Source: Lineus longissimus
Lineage: Eukaryota > Nemertea > Pilidiophora > Heteronemertea > Lineidae
DNA length: 64,000 nucleotides
Assembly (NCBI RefSeq): GCF_910592395.1
Contig: NC_088317.1
Span: 19,268,039 to 19,332,038 of the forward strand
Direction: 5' to 3'
Positions 48,033 to 58,760 of the stretch are shown piece by piece (the stretch's first letter is position 1; each line of letters begins with the position of its first letter). Made by a program: the position numbers and the translations under genes. A model generated the notes under the pieces. That model was not told where the DNA came from. It did no database searches and saw only the letters and a program-made list of their open reading frames with translations.

Positions 48033-49396
48033 GACGATGAATATTGTAAAATGGTGGTGTTTGTACTGCAGTGAAGAGAAACTATTCCCTTGTCCTCCGT
48101 AATTGACGGCAATGGAGAATATCCTGGGGAAGAATGTGTCGACTTGGATGACTGATCATCTTAATAGCCTGAGTGAGTAACCCTGAACATTAATGTTTAT
48201 TTGAACTCTCAGCAGAAAAAGTTGATCACCATGACAGGGCTCAATTTGGTTGATTCAAACTGTTGATGCAGTTGTATGTTGGGTGAGGGAAGAACAGAGA
48301 AATTTATTGCTTTCCTAACGTCTGTTTTATCTCTTGTTGATGTTCAGGCCTGCTTGGTGTGGCAGAATAAGCCAGATCCACAGGCAGTAACGGATCGCGG
48401 CGTCTCACAGGGGACCCGCTATACCATGTATTAGTCATACCAAATCAATACGCCATCCGCTCTAATTCTCTCATGACAAACGCGACTTTGAAGCTGTTGT
48501 CTGATTGGATGATCAAACCGATATCTTCGACACCCACACATCGTTGGTTCTTGATTAAACCGATGGGCCATAAGTTGATCTCGTTGATCGCATTTAGAAG
48601 TTTCGTGATCCTCTTGTGAGATCTTCACTCTGATTCCCTAAATGATGTCAAGACTTACTGAGACAAGATCAATCCGGTTGATTTCCACCAAGTTCTGTTG
48701 ATATTTTGCTCTGAGGGCACTTTCTTTGATAGCCTAGTGTTGTCTGACTTGTATTCAGACATATTCAGGTGATTAGTGAATTAATTTTAAAGGCTTTTTT
48801 GAAAGCTATAAATGTCTCTAGGAACTTGTGTAAGACTCAATTTTCTTGTAATTTCAATTCTGTTCAATTTTCCTCGGCCATTTTAAAAAACTGTGTCATC
48901 TTCAGTTTCGAGTTGATAATGATTTTGTTTGGCTGTGCGGAATAACTTTGTTTCGGTGCAGAGGAAATCATTCCCTGAATTATTAAGATTGAGTAGGCAA
49001 TAAATAAGAGAAGCTATTCCTACTCCGATCCATTATCTTTTATGCCTCTATCTCAGAACCAATCCATCTGATGCCTGGTAGCAATTTGAATTTGTCATGA
49101 AACAGTTTGTGATAGAATTTCTATTAATTCATTATGGAAGATTCTGATGGGGATCAATTATTGTCTGGTCTTCAATATTCTGATAAAGGAATCACATTCA
49201 TTCTTTAGTCATAAATGTCTTGATACAGGATATTGTTTCATTACGATATTTCCTTTTACGTGTAGTTGATATTTTTGGGCTGTGTTTTTTGTTTGCTCCA
49301 AAATGTAAATGCTGTTTCATAGATAAATAACTGGCAGGAGTACTGGGCGTTGAAGTGTTAATTGATCAGATACACAAACCTATATTGCAAACAATA
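48033..49396. other. Intron sequence, no gene recognised
   Basis: A slightly CpG-richer unique stretch at 48380-48620 contains two GAT(C/T)AAACCGAT motifs (48511, 48555). The remainder is A/T-rich. No coding signal that I can support. Confidence 0.45.
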
Positions 49397-50014
49397 GGCG
49401 TTTTTACACGGTGCGGGTTCAAGCCGGATCGAGACTAGTTCAGGTACCAGCCGGTTCATTTTCCCTCGTGTAAAAGCGAACCTACCGTCCTGAACCCTCC
49501 TGGTCCGAGGCGGGTTCCGATCGCCGGTCTCGGGTCGGTGCAGGCCGGTGTAGGCCGGTGGAGGAGGGTTTATTTATGCGTGTAAAAGCGAACCGGCTCC
49601 GAGCCGGTTTGCACACGGTACTCGCGTGACGTCATTCGCGGGAATAGCTGCCGTGTTCCTGGCATGAAATTTTCCGCGGAAAGAAACTGCTGTGAAATCT
49701 TCAATTTATCGAGAGCAAGAGCTTTCTTTCCATACAAATGCTGTGTACCAAAGCAAAAACTCTGCATCTCACCGGCGCCATCGTGAACCATTTTGTATTA
49801 TTTGTTGAAGGTTGTGATATTTTCGTAGCTCCACCGCCAGCAGGATTGATCAGCGCCACCAATTGACGATGTTAGTGACGAACCGGCCTGGAGCCGGATC
49901 GAGGCCAGATCGTCGAACCGTCCCCGTGTAAAAGCGAAATGAACCGTCCTGAACCGAACACGCCTCGTGACGGTTCAGGAGGGTTGTCTTGAACCAGCAC
50001 CGTGTAAAAAGGCC
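49397..50014. mobile_element. CpG-rich terminal-inverted-repeat element with GTGTAAAAGCGAA motifs
   Basis: The left end GGCGTTTTTACACGGTGCGG and the complement of the right end GGCCTTTTTACACGGTGCTGG match closely over about 27 bp. Inside, GTGTAAAAGCGAA occurs at about 49470, 49580 and 49928, and the AACCCTCCTG motif (49495) has its complement near 49975, so the subterminal regions are also inverted. GC and CpG are far higher than in the flanks. ATA precedes the left end and TTA follows the right, one base away from a 3-bp duplication. The superfamily is unclear, with a Harbinger-like MITE possible. A 73-codon minus-strand open frame inside (49791 to 49570) has no recognised domain. Confidence 0.7.
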
Positions 50015-50094
50015 TTATAGGCATTGCCTCTTTCAATGTAATAGATTCCCAGATGTGGCGAATTCAAGTTTCAGCTAATTACTGAAATACCAAG

Positions 50095-50240
50095 AACAAA
50101 AAAAAATTTCACTTGTTTTTGTTTTCTGCTCCAAATGACCCAAAATCATCAGTCCCAAAACTTTTTTGACTTTTAAAATTTTTCAAAATTTTGAACTGAC
50201 TGAAAGTTGAAAAAATTTCTGAGTACAAAATTTTTTTTTC
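50095..50240 (+). repeat. TCTGCTCAAAATGA-type dispersed repeat
   Basis: TTTCTGCTCCAAATGACCC, then CATCAGTCCCAAAACTTTTT, TTCAAAATTTTGAACTGAC and GAAAGTTGAAAAAATTTCTG, in the same order as the second module at 30790-30890. Confidence 0.7.
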
Positions 50241-50422
50241 GGTGGAAAGAAAGCTGCACTACCACACCACTTCCCCTAAGATTGCAAAATTGACATCAAT
50301 GACTGTTCTCCCCATATCCACTGCAAATGACATGCATAAGCATTACCCGATGGGGGGCACATGGTCCCTGGACCATTTTATACATCTTGTGAAAATGTTG
50401 AGGTATAAAGTGGTTTACAAAA

Positions 50423-50710
50423 TGTTGCCTTTCTGTGCATTTTAGGAAGAAACAAGAGGTTTTCTCTCATTTCTTGAATGAAACGTCAGCCTTTCTTTGC
50501 TTTTGAGGAAGAAAGGACATGCCTTCTTTATAGGGGGAAATGACTGCCTTTCTTTGTGTTTTAGGAAGAAATGAGAGGTTTTCTCTCAATTTTCGAATGA
50601 TACGACTTCCTTGCTTTGCTTTTGAGGAAAAAACTACTGTCTTTCTTAGCGTTTTAGGAAGAAACGAGAGGTTTTCTCGAATGAAACAACTGCCTGTCTT
50701 TGCTTTCTTT
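50423..50710 (+). repeat. Diverged tandem repeat of roughly 115 bp, about 2.5 copies
   Basis: The string TTTAGGAAGAAA(C/T)(A/G)AGAGGTTTTCTC occurs at about 50443, 50560 and 50651, alternating with CTTTGCTTTTGAGGAA(G/A)AAA at about 50497 and 50614. The copies have drifted. No coding significance is seen. Confidence 0.6.
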
Positions 50711-51169
50711 CTGTTGATTTACTGTCTCATCCTGGTCAAATATATTCATGGTTTCCTGATTAATGGCCAAAGGGAGACGAGAAATGACCCGATGTGTTGG
50801 CCATCCAAAACTGGTTTGAATAATATGGCCATAGACTCTCTGAATGGCCAATAACATATGTGGACATGTTTGCCTCTTGAATGTATAGAAGCTGGTGGAA
50901 ACAGCACAAGATAGAAATCCACATACAAAAACATCCAATGGAAGCTGGTTGCTGATTGATTGCTCATCTCAACAAAAATGTCTCCTTTTCTCCATCAGCC
51001 CAGGGTGCCTCTAAATCACTGGCTGATGAGACTTGTTCATTACTTTGTGTCTGTCCACTGCTAGTCATTAATGACCAGATGCTCTTCCAAGTCTTGTTCT
51101 CACACTGATTGCACTTTTGAGCCACTCCTCAGCCTAAAGAACACTTCTGGTATGTGTGGTCTTGTCTGT

Positions 51170-51262
51170 ATGATTGCATCCCAGAGACGGAGTTTTGTTC
51201 TGTATGATTGTGTCCCAGAGATGATGGGTCTGCTGTGTGATTGCATCCCAGATACGGAGTGT
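51170..51262 (+). repeat. Short diverged tandem repeat (TGATTG(C/T)(A/G)TCCCAGA)
   Basis: TGATTGCATCCCAGAGACGG, TGATTGTGTCCCAGAGATG and TGATTGCATCCCAGATACGG occur at about 51171, 51205 and 51239. Three diverged copies of a ~34-bp unit. Confidence 0.5.
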
Positions 51263-51364
51263 TTAGGTCACTACATATGTGTTTCACTCTATACTGTTTT
51301 ACCAATGATTCAAGAGAAAATATGCCCCCTGGTTGTACTTCTTTAGGCAGGTTCCACCTTTGAG

Positions 51365-51457
51365 CCTTGTATGTGTCCAGGATTAGAGAGTTCCAATATT
51401 TTCGTCAGGAAGTGGATGCAACTGAGATGAACTCTCTAATCCTTCACACATACAAGG
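51365..51457. repeat. 28-bp-arm inverted repeat (hairpin) of 93 bp
   Basis: CCTTGTATGTGTCCAGGATT plus GAGAGTT-type continuation (51365-51392) pairs with its complement at 51430-51457 at 26 of 28 positions, with a 37-base loop. The size is compatible with a small-RNA precursor or a miniature foldback element. No flanking duplication was recognised. Confidence 0.7.
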
Positions 51458-53790
51458 GTGCCTGACCCAGTCAGTCTGACTGACTGACCCAGTCAGTCTC
51501 ACTGTGAAATACAAGACTACCAGCAGTGCTTCTCGGTTTCCTTGAGTGCACTTCTTGCACACTTTAAACACGCTAATGAAAACAGGATCACTTGATGCTC
51601 TTGACTCCTAAATAAAGCTGACTGACCCTTGATGGCAGCCTTTATCACTTGTATTCCCTATGATTCCCCATGCTTGTTGAAGCAAGACATGTCACAAGTA
51701 GTAAGTAAAAACTATCTGAGCAAGTCACCTCTGGAATATGAAGTAGTCATGAATATATAATGAGACGCTGTCAAAATATATGGCATATGATTGTCGAGAT
51801 TGATTAGCTGTCAGTGGTAGAAAACAGACAATGATCGAGACATTGATTGAAATAATAAAGGGCTACAGTGGTTGGATTGGGTATGGAGAAATATATACTG
51901 TTTTTCTTCATATTTAACAAGTCTCCGCTACTTGTTTTTTGCAAAATAAATTGTTTATTAAGCGTGTTTGCTATTGAATAATGAAGTGTTAACATTCTCG
52001 CGAGGGTAACTGTAATAACAAGTCTTGCAGGTCTTGGCCTGGAAACCATGCCAAGACAACCACTCATGTGGTGTTACCACTCAAAAACACAATCGTTTGG
52101 TTTTCTTATTCCATTCTCCTTCAAGGATTCCTTTTGACCTCCCCAAAGATTCTGACCATCAGACTCTTGAAAGTTCTTGATGGGAATCAGCGGACTTCAA
52201 AGTGTTGTTCACTGGTCATATGAGAGTTTCTATGGGGATGTTTGATGTCATGGGATGATTTGGTTTCTGAAATGACATGATGTGACATGGCAGGTTATGG
52301 CCCAAATGAATCTCATATTATTCCTTCTCAGACGTACCATGTCTTGTTGCTTTAGAGGGATGGTATTATGAGATATTGGAGTGTGTTATTGCTTTTCATG
52401 TTATGCTGTTGGTTCTTTCACATGATGTCTTTCTCCAGTATGGGCAGCAGCTCTCTCGGTGATGAGTTGTGGCAGCCATGACCAACTGGCACAAGAGAAG
52501 CTCTATTTGGCTCATCTGCCAAACGCTTTGACTGTCAATTCCACCTCAAACTAAAGTATGAGAAATAATGTGTCACGAAAAAATCTTGTAACATCCAACT
52601 TTAATGGCAAGGTTTACAGCCTTCTGTGCAGATTTTGTCTTTGGAAATGGAAAACAGGATATGATCAGGGTCGTTCGGATGCAATTATCTGATGTCTCAT
52701 TGTTTATTGTGTTGAAGTATTTTCCAGCAGATGTTAGTCTACTTGAGAATGGTCACTTGCCAATAAGATGTCATATAACAGTGGTCCTAAGTGACTCACT
52801 GTATGCAACAGCGCAATGATTCAGCCACTTTCATTGATTTTTACCCGACGGTCCTGTATTTGCTGGGAACTTGAAGCAGTGACTGGTTCTGGTATTATGA
52901 TGATCACACGGCATACTCGGCTGTCTCACTGCGCTAGCTACCAGTGACTCGATACATATTGGACGTTAGGTTCATAAGGCGAGTGGTTGTGCTACTGATT
53001 GGCTCTGTTAGATATTGTGGATTGTGTTTCTTACTTGCTGGTAATTGCAGTATTCATTGGATACTTTTGGAGAATGTATCATACGATGGTTGTTGATACT
53101 AGGAGTGTATGCTGGTGCTGGTCTCGCTGGTCTAGATGTTCCTTTTGTGATTAAATTTGTTGAAAGGTGGAGGTTATTCAATAGACGATGTTTCACAGCT
53201 TTCCAAAAACTATTTTTGGAAAGTGTTTCTTATTGACACACCTTCCGGTGAGGTTTCTGTCAGTTTACTAGGTACTTAGATAATGCCAAGTTGGTCATTG
53301 GTGTTGACCATTGGTTGGTAAAGATCGAGTTTTGGAACAATGGGCCTTGATGTATAACTGAACATTCTGCTCTGTTGCAGTGGAATCTGTTTGGATGTTG
53401 TTCACTGCATGGATTAGACTGGGTGATGGTCATTAGCTTCCTGAGCAAGGTTGCTGTGTCCCATGTCGGTAGTTGTCTCATCATTGCTCATCTGCTGAGT
53501 GTAGGAGTAAGAACAGTCTGCATCTGCTGTGAGTGTAGGATTAAGCTGTCTGCCTGGAGAGACCGACGATGTGATGAAACTTGTGGATAGAGTGAATCTG
53601 ACTGACCGACTTAACTGCATCAGGACAATGGTTACATGTGGATTACATATTTCAAAAACAATAGATTCTGTAAGAGAATTGTCTTGATAATCATTTGGAT
53701 AAAGTGGATTACACCCCTGCAGTAACTCTGAGATTATCCTGTTGTATGAAGCGATTTATAAATTCTGAAATGTTGGCTGGTTTTGTGCAG
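51458..53790. other. Intron sequence before the cassette exon, no feature recognised
   Basis: The first 50 bp are (GACCCAGTCAGTCT)-like short repeats. The rest is unique intronic DNA. No gene recognised. Confidence 0.5.
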
Positions 53791-53871
53791 CAGTTCAAAG
53801 TGAAGGTCCGTAAAAGCAAGACCTACCCAGACGATGTGTGGGTCCCTTATAAGTATAAACCAAAAGTGAAG
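53791..53871 (+). CDS. SCHIP1: SCHIP1-like gene, probable 27-codon cassette exon
   Basis: The exon is bounded by TTTTGTGCAG ending at 53790 and by a perfect donor GTAAGT at 53872. It is 81 bp long and phase 0 at both ends, so it can be included or skipped without changing frame. It matches the phase-0 donor at 2121 and the phase-0 acceptor at 57895. It encodes a lysine-rich peptide with KVKVRKSKTYPDDVWVPYKY in its middle, unlike the acidic exons on either side. I know of no counterpart in the human protein at this place (between the MDWAALEKHL and NERESIRQKL blocks). The acceptor reads CAGCAG, a NAGNAG tandem site that could add or drop one glutamine (start 53791 or 53794). No homology supports it, only splice signals and phase. 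Confidence 0.6.
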
Positions 53872-53926
53872 GTAAGTTTCAGGAGTTTTGCTGAATATGT
53901 GGGGTTTTGCTTAAGATTTTATCATT

Positions 53927-54363
53927 GGTTAGCTCCATTTACCACTGATAGCCCGTAATGGGTTAGCTCCATTTATCACTGATAGCCCATCATGGGTTAG
54001 CTCCATTTATCACTGATAGCCCATCATGGGTTAACTCCATTTACCACTGATAGCCCATCATGGGTTAGCTCCATTTACCACTGATAGCCCATCATGGGTT
54101 AGCTCCATTTATCACTGATAGCCCATCATGGGTTAGCTCCATTTACCACTGATAGCCCATCATGGGTTAGCTCCATTTATCACTGATAGCCCATCATGGG
54201 TTAGCTCCATTTACCACTGATAGCCCATCATGGGTTAGCTCCATTTACCACTGATAGCCCATCATGGGTTAGCTCCATTTATCACTGATAGCCCATCATG
54301 GGTTAGCTCCATTTATCACTGATAGCCCATCATGGGTTAGCTCCATTTATCACTGATAGCCAT
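53927..54363 (+). repeat. 34-bp minisatellite, 13 copies, next to the cassette-exon donor
   Basis: GGTTAGCTCCATTTA(T/C)CACTGA recurs exactly every 34 bp from 53927 to 54335. Each unit contains the palindrome CCCATCATGGG across the unit junction. The array starts 55 bp after the donor of the cassette exon. Copies differ almost only at T/C (TTATCAC or TTACCAC) and one AACTCC. Confidence 0.96.
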
Positions 54364-57300
54364 GACCTGTACTCGTTAGTATTCCACCCTCAGCATGAAA
54401 TCAGCCACCACCATATTTAGCCTGCTTGGTCATAGACCAATAGGGCTTATGCTGTGCTCGGGGTGGTTAGTGGTCGTCTGTCGTGCATCCGTCCATAAAC
54501 TTTGGCCTAAATAACCGTTTTCAGAATGAACAAAAAAATACAGACCTACTTAAATATGCTCATGTCCATCTGATGTGTTCCACATCAACCCTCATGAATT
54601 CCATGTCAAATAATAGGTCAGCCTCCAATTGTCTCACTAATCACTTTAATGAAAATCCTAACACAAAACACTAGACATTCTGTGATTATCACTTTCAAAA
54701 ATGTGTTAAGTTCATTATGTTTTTATGTGGCAATATTTACCATATGTGACCCAATTGTTTGAACTCAGGTCAGATTCCACGCTGAAGACATTACAGGAGC
54801 AACATCAGCAATCATCGCCTTGCTGTCTGCACTCCGCCACGTTTTCAAACATATACCTCAAGCATTTCTGTGGAAATATTTTGATTTTTGCAAAACCAAA
54901 CTGCGTTTAGCTGATTGAAAGAGAGATTGTGTCTTGTTGCCCGTTGATCTGCGTTAGTAGTGCTGGTAATTGACTGATTGGACGACTTTCTGTGCAGTCC
55001 CTGTTCCACTGGATTATCATGGAAGTAGATAGTTATTACTCGGATTGTCCTAATCTATCACCAAGGTGTACTGGATTATCGTCAGCTTATTCATGGGTAA
55101 ATATTGCACGCTTTTGACTAATCAAAGGGTATTGTACTCTTATCTTGAAATTGTTGGGTTGAGTTCCTGACAAGAGCAGATTATTGTCCCTCACTGCCTT
55201 TGACAAGTCAGGGGGGTGAACCTGCCTTATGATTGAAATGTTTCACACACCAAATCTGTCAACATTGGAGTCAATGCCTTCAACCCCCCATTTAGGTTAT
55301 TTAGGCTTATTCTCACATGCTGGGACTTTCATGAATGGAGCAAGACTTTTCAATTACCTTTAATTGGTCAAATGTCCTCATTCTATTTAATTTAATTCAT
55401 TATTAATGGCATAATCACACTTGGGGGGGTACTTTATAAATACCAGAATGCCTGAAACAGTTACGTTGGCATACTGTACAGTACTAACTGGATGTAACAT
55501 TTCATGATGCACACATTGCATTTTGCTGTTCAGTCTCGAGAGAGAGATGAAAGTCGGTCACACTGACAGAGGCCTGCAATACTGGATTGTGTCTTGCTCC
55601 CTCAAGTGCATTACATAATATTGAAACCATTCATCATGAAAAGGAGAAGTCTCTCTGGATGTCAAATCTCCTCTTGTCCCCTGTCAGAAAGTGACCCATA
55701 CTTCAACAGGACAGTTGACACGTCTTCTTAGAAGATATAGTTGACAACGGACAAACTACTCTATTACTCTCTCACGTCTGATGTTTGTGATGGTCACTTG
55801 TGAAGAATGTCTGTTTGATTAGTCTCTGCATTGAACATACTTGAGGGTCATTTCCTTATCTCTTAGTTAGGTATCTCATCACTCATTGAGTCAACTTCAG
55901 GAAGTCTCAAGATTACCAATTATTGTGCAGGCCTTGTTTATCATTTGGTAATTGCTAGCTAATGCAAGATAAGGCAAAAGACTGATCAGTATATGTCCTG
56001 GGAGGGCTAGTGCTAGTCAAGTTGAGCAGTTTGGATCAGCTTGCAGTCTCAACAGAATGAGTCTGTCTGTCTTGGGAAATTACCCAAGTGAGGTTAGTCT
56101 TATCAGCTTTCTTTGTCTTTAAATATCATCTTAGGATCTGTGCTGACTTTCATCTACTTTATTCTGCACCATATCAGCATTAAAATTCTTTTTTTCCTCG
56201 GACGTCTTTGGGGCAAGCCCCCCCCCCTGCACCCCGCTTGATAGGCCCTGAATGCATTAATCTGACTCTTGGGAGGATGTCATCAGTTGGCAGCCATTCC
56301 TTGCATGAATGGTTCATTGTTGACCGACCAGACTCTAGTCTTGCTTCTTCATCCAGTCAGCTGGGCTCACATCTTTGTTCTCCTGTCTGTTTTTGCCTCA
56401 GAGTCAAAAGCAGTTTTTAAAAGCATGACATGTGCCGTATTCATTAGCACTTCAACAGTTGCAACACTAAGACATGTTCCTCACAATGATCTGTCCTGTG
56501 CCCCAGTTCGATGGGAACTATTTATGACTATGATTTGTAGGACAATCTATCTAGTATGTATCAACCATTATTTTCCAGTTAGTCAGTGCAGTGCATGTAG
56601 ACTGTGTGAAATGGCACTGTGAGTGGATGCATTGGAGGAGTGATAGACATGAGGAGAGGAATGTTAATGCACCCTGGTGGTTTATGAGACTGCAACTATT
56701 GTTATAATTAAGTAGGCCTATGGAGTATGGTGATCATCAACCTGTCCTAGTTTGACTTTTATAATGTTTTATTTTCAGTATCATGGCTGAGAAATAAGAT
56801 TGTCGGCCTGCACAACAATGAATACCAACTCGAGTCAAATATATTGTCATATGTTGTCTTTTTAGCTCCACTGGCTTTGCAGCGTAGGCCTATAGCTTAT
56901 CAGCCAGCGTAGCTTATGGTTTGTACTGGAGCTGGCCGAAAGTAGTTCCAGCGAAATAGTTGCATAGTGGAACCCCCGAACCTTCATGATAGTACAGTAG
57001 TGTGACACGTTTAACCCAGGACGAGGAAGGGGTACCCCTTTGATGGTGCCCTAACCCCAACCCTCAACCATCATTACCCTTCCTTGTCACTGGCATGATA
57101 TTGGCAAGACTGCCAAGACGTGGTAGACACTGGTGGCTTCCTTGAGACAATTGCATGTTGTTGTACCTGGGCAACCAATTCAAGCGGTCAGGGGTCAGGT
57201 TTTTCCCCCACCAACATGTTGCCGAATGGTAAATGCATAAAAAATTGGCTGGAAGCGGTTTTTGCAGGCCAAGAGACTGGAAGACACATGACTGTTGAGG

Positions 57301-57548
57301 AACACCAGACTGCTGAACAAAGAACCAGAGGAACATAGAACCCTCTTCATATCTTTGAAGTTAGGTTATCTATATTATATAAGTTACAGGGGACAGTCTT
57401 TTCTATGGTAGTAGGCCTACCACTATTCTGGAAGTTTTCTGTTCTCATTTCAGTGTTGTCTTCAATCAATTAAATGATAACCAATTTCCATTCAATTTCA
57501 GGGGTCAATAGTGGCTGGGGTCTTTAGCCAAGTTACAGCGGCCAGGCT

Positions 57549-57712
57549 GGTAGATACACCAGTCCTGCTCTATCATAATGCCTGTGTCTGGTAGATACAC
57601 CAGTCCTGCTCTATCATAATGCCTGTGTCTGGTAGATACACCAGTCCTGCTCTATCATAATGCCTGTGTCTGGTAGATACACCAGTCCTGCTCTATCATA
57701 ATGCCTGTGGTA
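57549..57712 (+). repeat. 41-bp tandem repeat, 4 copies plus decayed units
   Basis: GGTAGATACACCAGTCCTGC starts at 57549, 57590, 57631 and 57672. Two further decayed units follow to about 57808 (GGGAGACACACATGCACTAT and GGAGACATACCTGCACTATC). The perfect copies arose from an older, diverged repeat. Confidence 0.9.
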
Positions 57713-57895
57713 CAGCAACCAGATGGGAGACACACATGCACTATCAAAGTGCCTGTGTTGCAGCGCCCAGCCTTGGAGACATACCTGCACTATCATAGTT
57801 CCTGTGCAATCAGACAATATCCCAAGAATACTATTACTGTTCATGTACAGTTGCACTCAAGTTTGTTACATTTTCCTGTGTTTGTCTCTTTCCAG

Positions 57896-58144
57896 TCAAG
57901 GCGCAACGATCGAGAAGAAATACGTCGAAAACTAGCGATGGGTGCAGATGAGGAATACTACGGTGGCGAGCGAACCTTTAAAAAACCCAGCCTGCAAACA
58001 CGGCTCCAGAGTGGCATGAACCTGCAGATATGCTTCATGAATGACTCAACTAGTGATCAGGAAAGTGTCGATTCAGAGACGGACACAACACGATCGTCAC
58101 CTAGACATATATCCAGTACCATGAAGACAAGGCAGTACTCGGAG
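57896..58144 (+). CDS. SCHIP1: SCHIP1 orthologue, conserved core exon
   Basis: The exon of 83 codons lies between TCTCTTTCCAG (ending at 57895) and donor GTGAGG at 58145, phase 0 at both ends. It begins SRRNDREEIRRKLAMG, matching human SCHIP1 KNERESIRQKLALG. It continues KPSLQTRLQSGMNLQICFMN against human KPSLSSRLQSGMNLQICFVN, followed by the Ser/Asp/Glu-rich tract seen in the human protein. This is the strongest evidence for the identity of the locus. In vertebrates this part precedes the C-terminal coiled coil that mediates oligomerisation and merlin binding. Those exons must lie beyond 64000. Vertebrate SCHIP1 acts at the axonal and cortical cytoskeleton. The same role here is inference. 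Confidence 0.95.
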
Positions 58145-58760
58145 GTGAGGCAATTCTGCAATACTCTTTTTGGTGGTGGTGGTTTCTTTATCTCACTGTG
58201 TTCTTGATGTGGTACACTATTTGGTCACTTTAACTTTGTGGGTGCATTTTAATCTTTGAAGTTTATTTTCCACGGTCTTTGTAACATATCAGTAACTACT
58301 ACTTCATTACAAATTAAATTTTCTAACAGAAGTGAGAAATTCAGGTAGGTTTAAGGCCAACCAGCAGCAGCTCCTGTCACAGGATTAAGTGCATATGGGT
58401 GAAGATCAATGCAGCCAATAGTTGTTTTGAATCATTGACTTCTGTTCACATTATTTAGATTTGCAAAAAGGATATGGAATGATTTAGTGGGTTTAATAGG
58501 TACAACAAGTTGAAAGAATAGGTTGTCTTGTCTTTGGCAATGTTTTTTATAACAATCTTACAAGGTAGAGCTGACAGATACGTCCAAATCAGCTTAAAGA
58601 CTGATTTTTTACGTATAGAGATCCAAGTTTAGAAGAACTTGTGCAAAATCTCGGGTGAAGGTTCAATCAAACTGAGAATTGGCTTTCCTTTTTTTTATTG
58701 GTGATATTTCTAGTTGAGGAAACTTAGTCCATTAGAGTTACAAAAGGTAGGTGTTGAAAG
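58145..58760. other. Start of downstream intron, no feature recognised
   Basis: Intronic sequence between the donor at 58145 and the 58-bp array. The frame after the donor ends within 63 bp. No coding signal. Confidence 0.6.

Larger units (their letters stand above)
2122..53790 (+). other. Giant intron of the SCHIP1-like gene (about 51.7 kb)
   Basis: The donor GTAGGT at 2122 and the acceptor TTTTGTGCAG ending at 53790 bound an intron in phase 0. If the 81-bp cassette exon is skipped, the intron runs to 57895. It holds many repeats and mobile elements, listed separately. I found no further ORF with a recognisable product and no convincing nested gene. Vertebrate SCHIP1 loci also have very long introns and alternative internal promoters. 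I could not identify an alternative first exon here by eye. Confidence 0.8.
53872..57895 (+). other. Intron of the SCHIP1-like gene
   Basis: Donor GTAAGT at 53872, acceptor TCTCTTTCCAG ending at 57895, phase 0, 4.0 kb. It contains a 34-bp minisatellite directly after the donor and a 41-bp tandem repeat 180 bp before the acceptor. The remainder (54364-57548) is unique, apart from AGCTCC/GGAGCT-type repeat sequence at about 56870-56960. No gene recognised. Confidence 0.75.
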
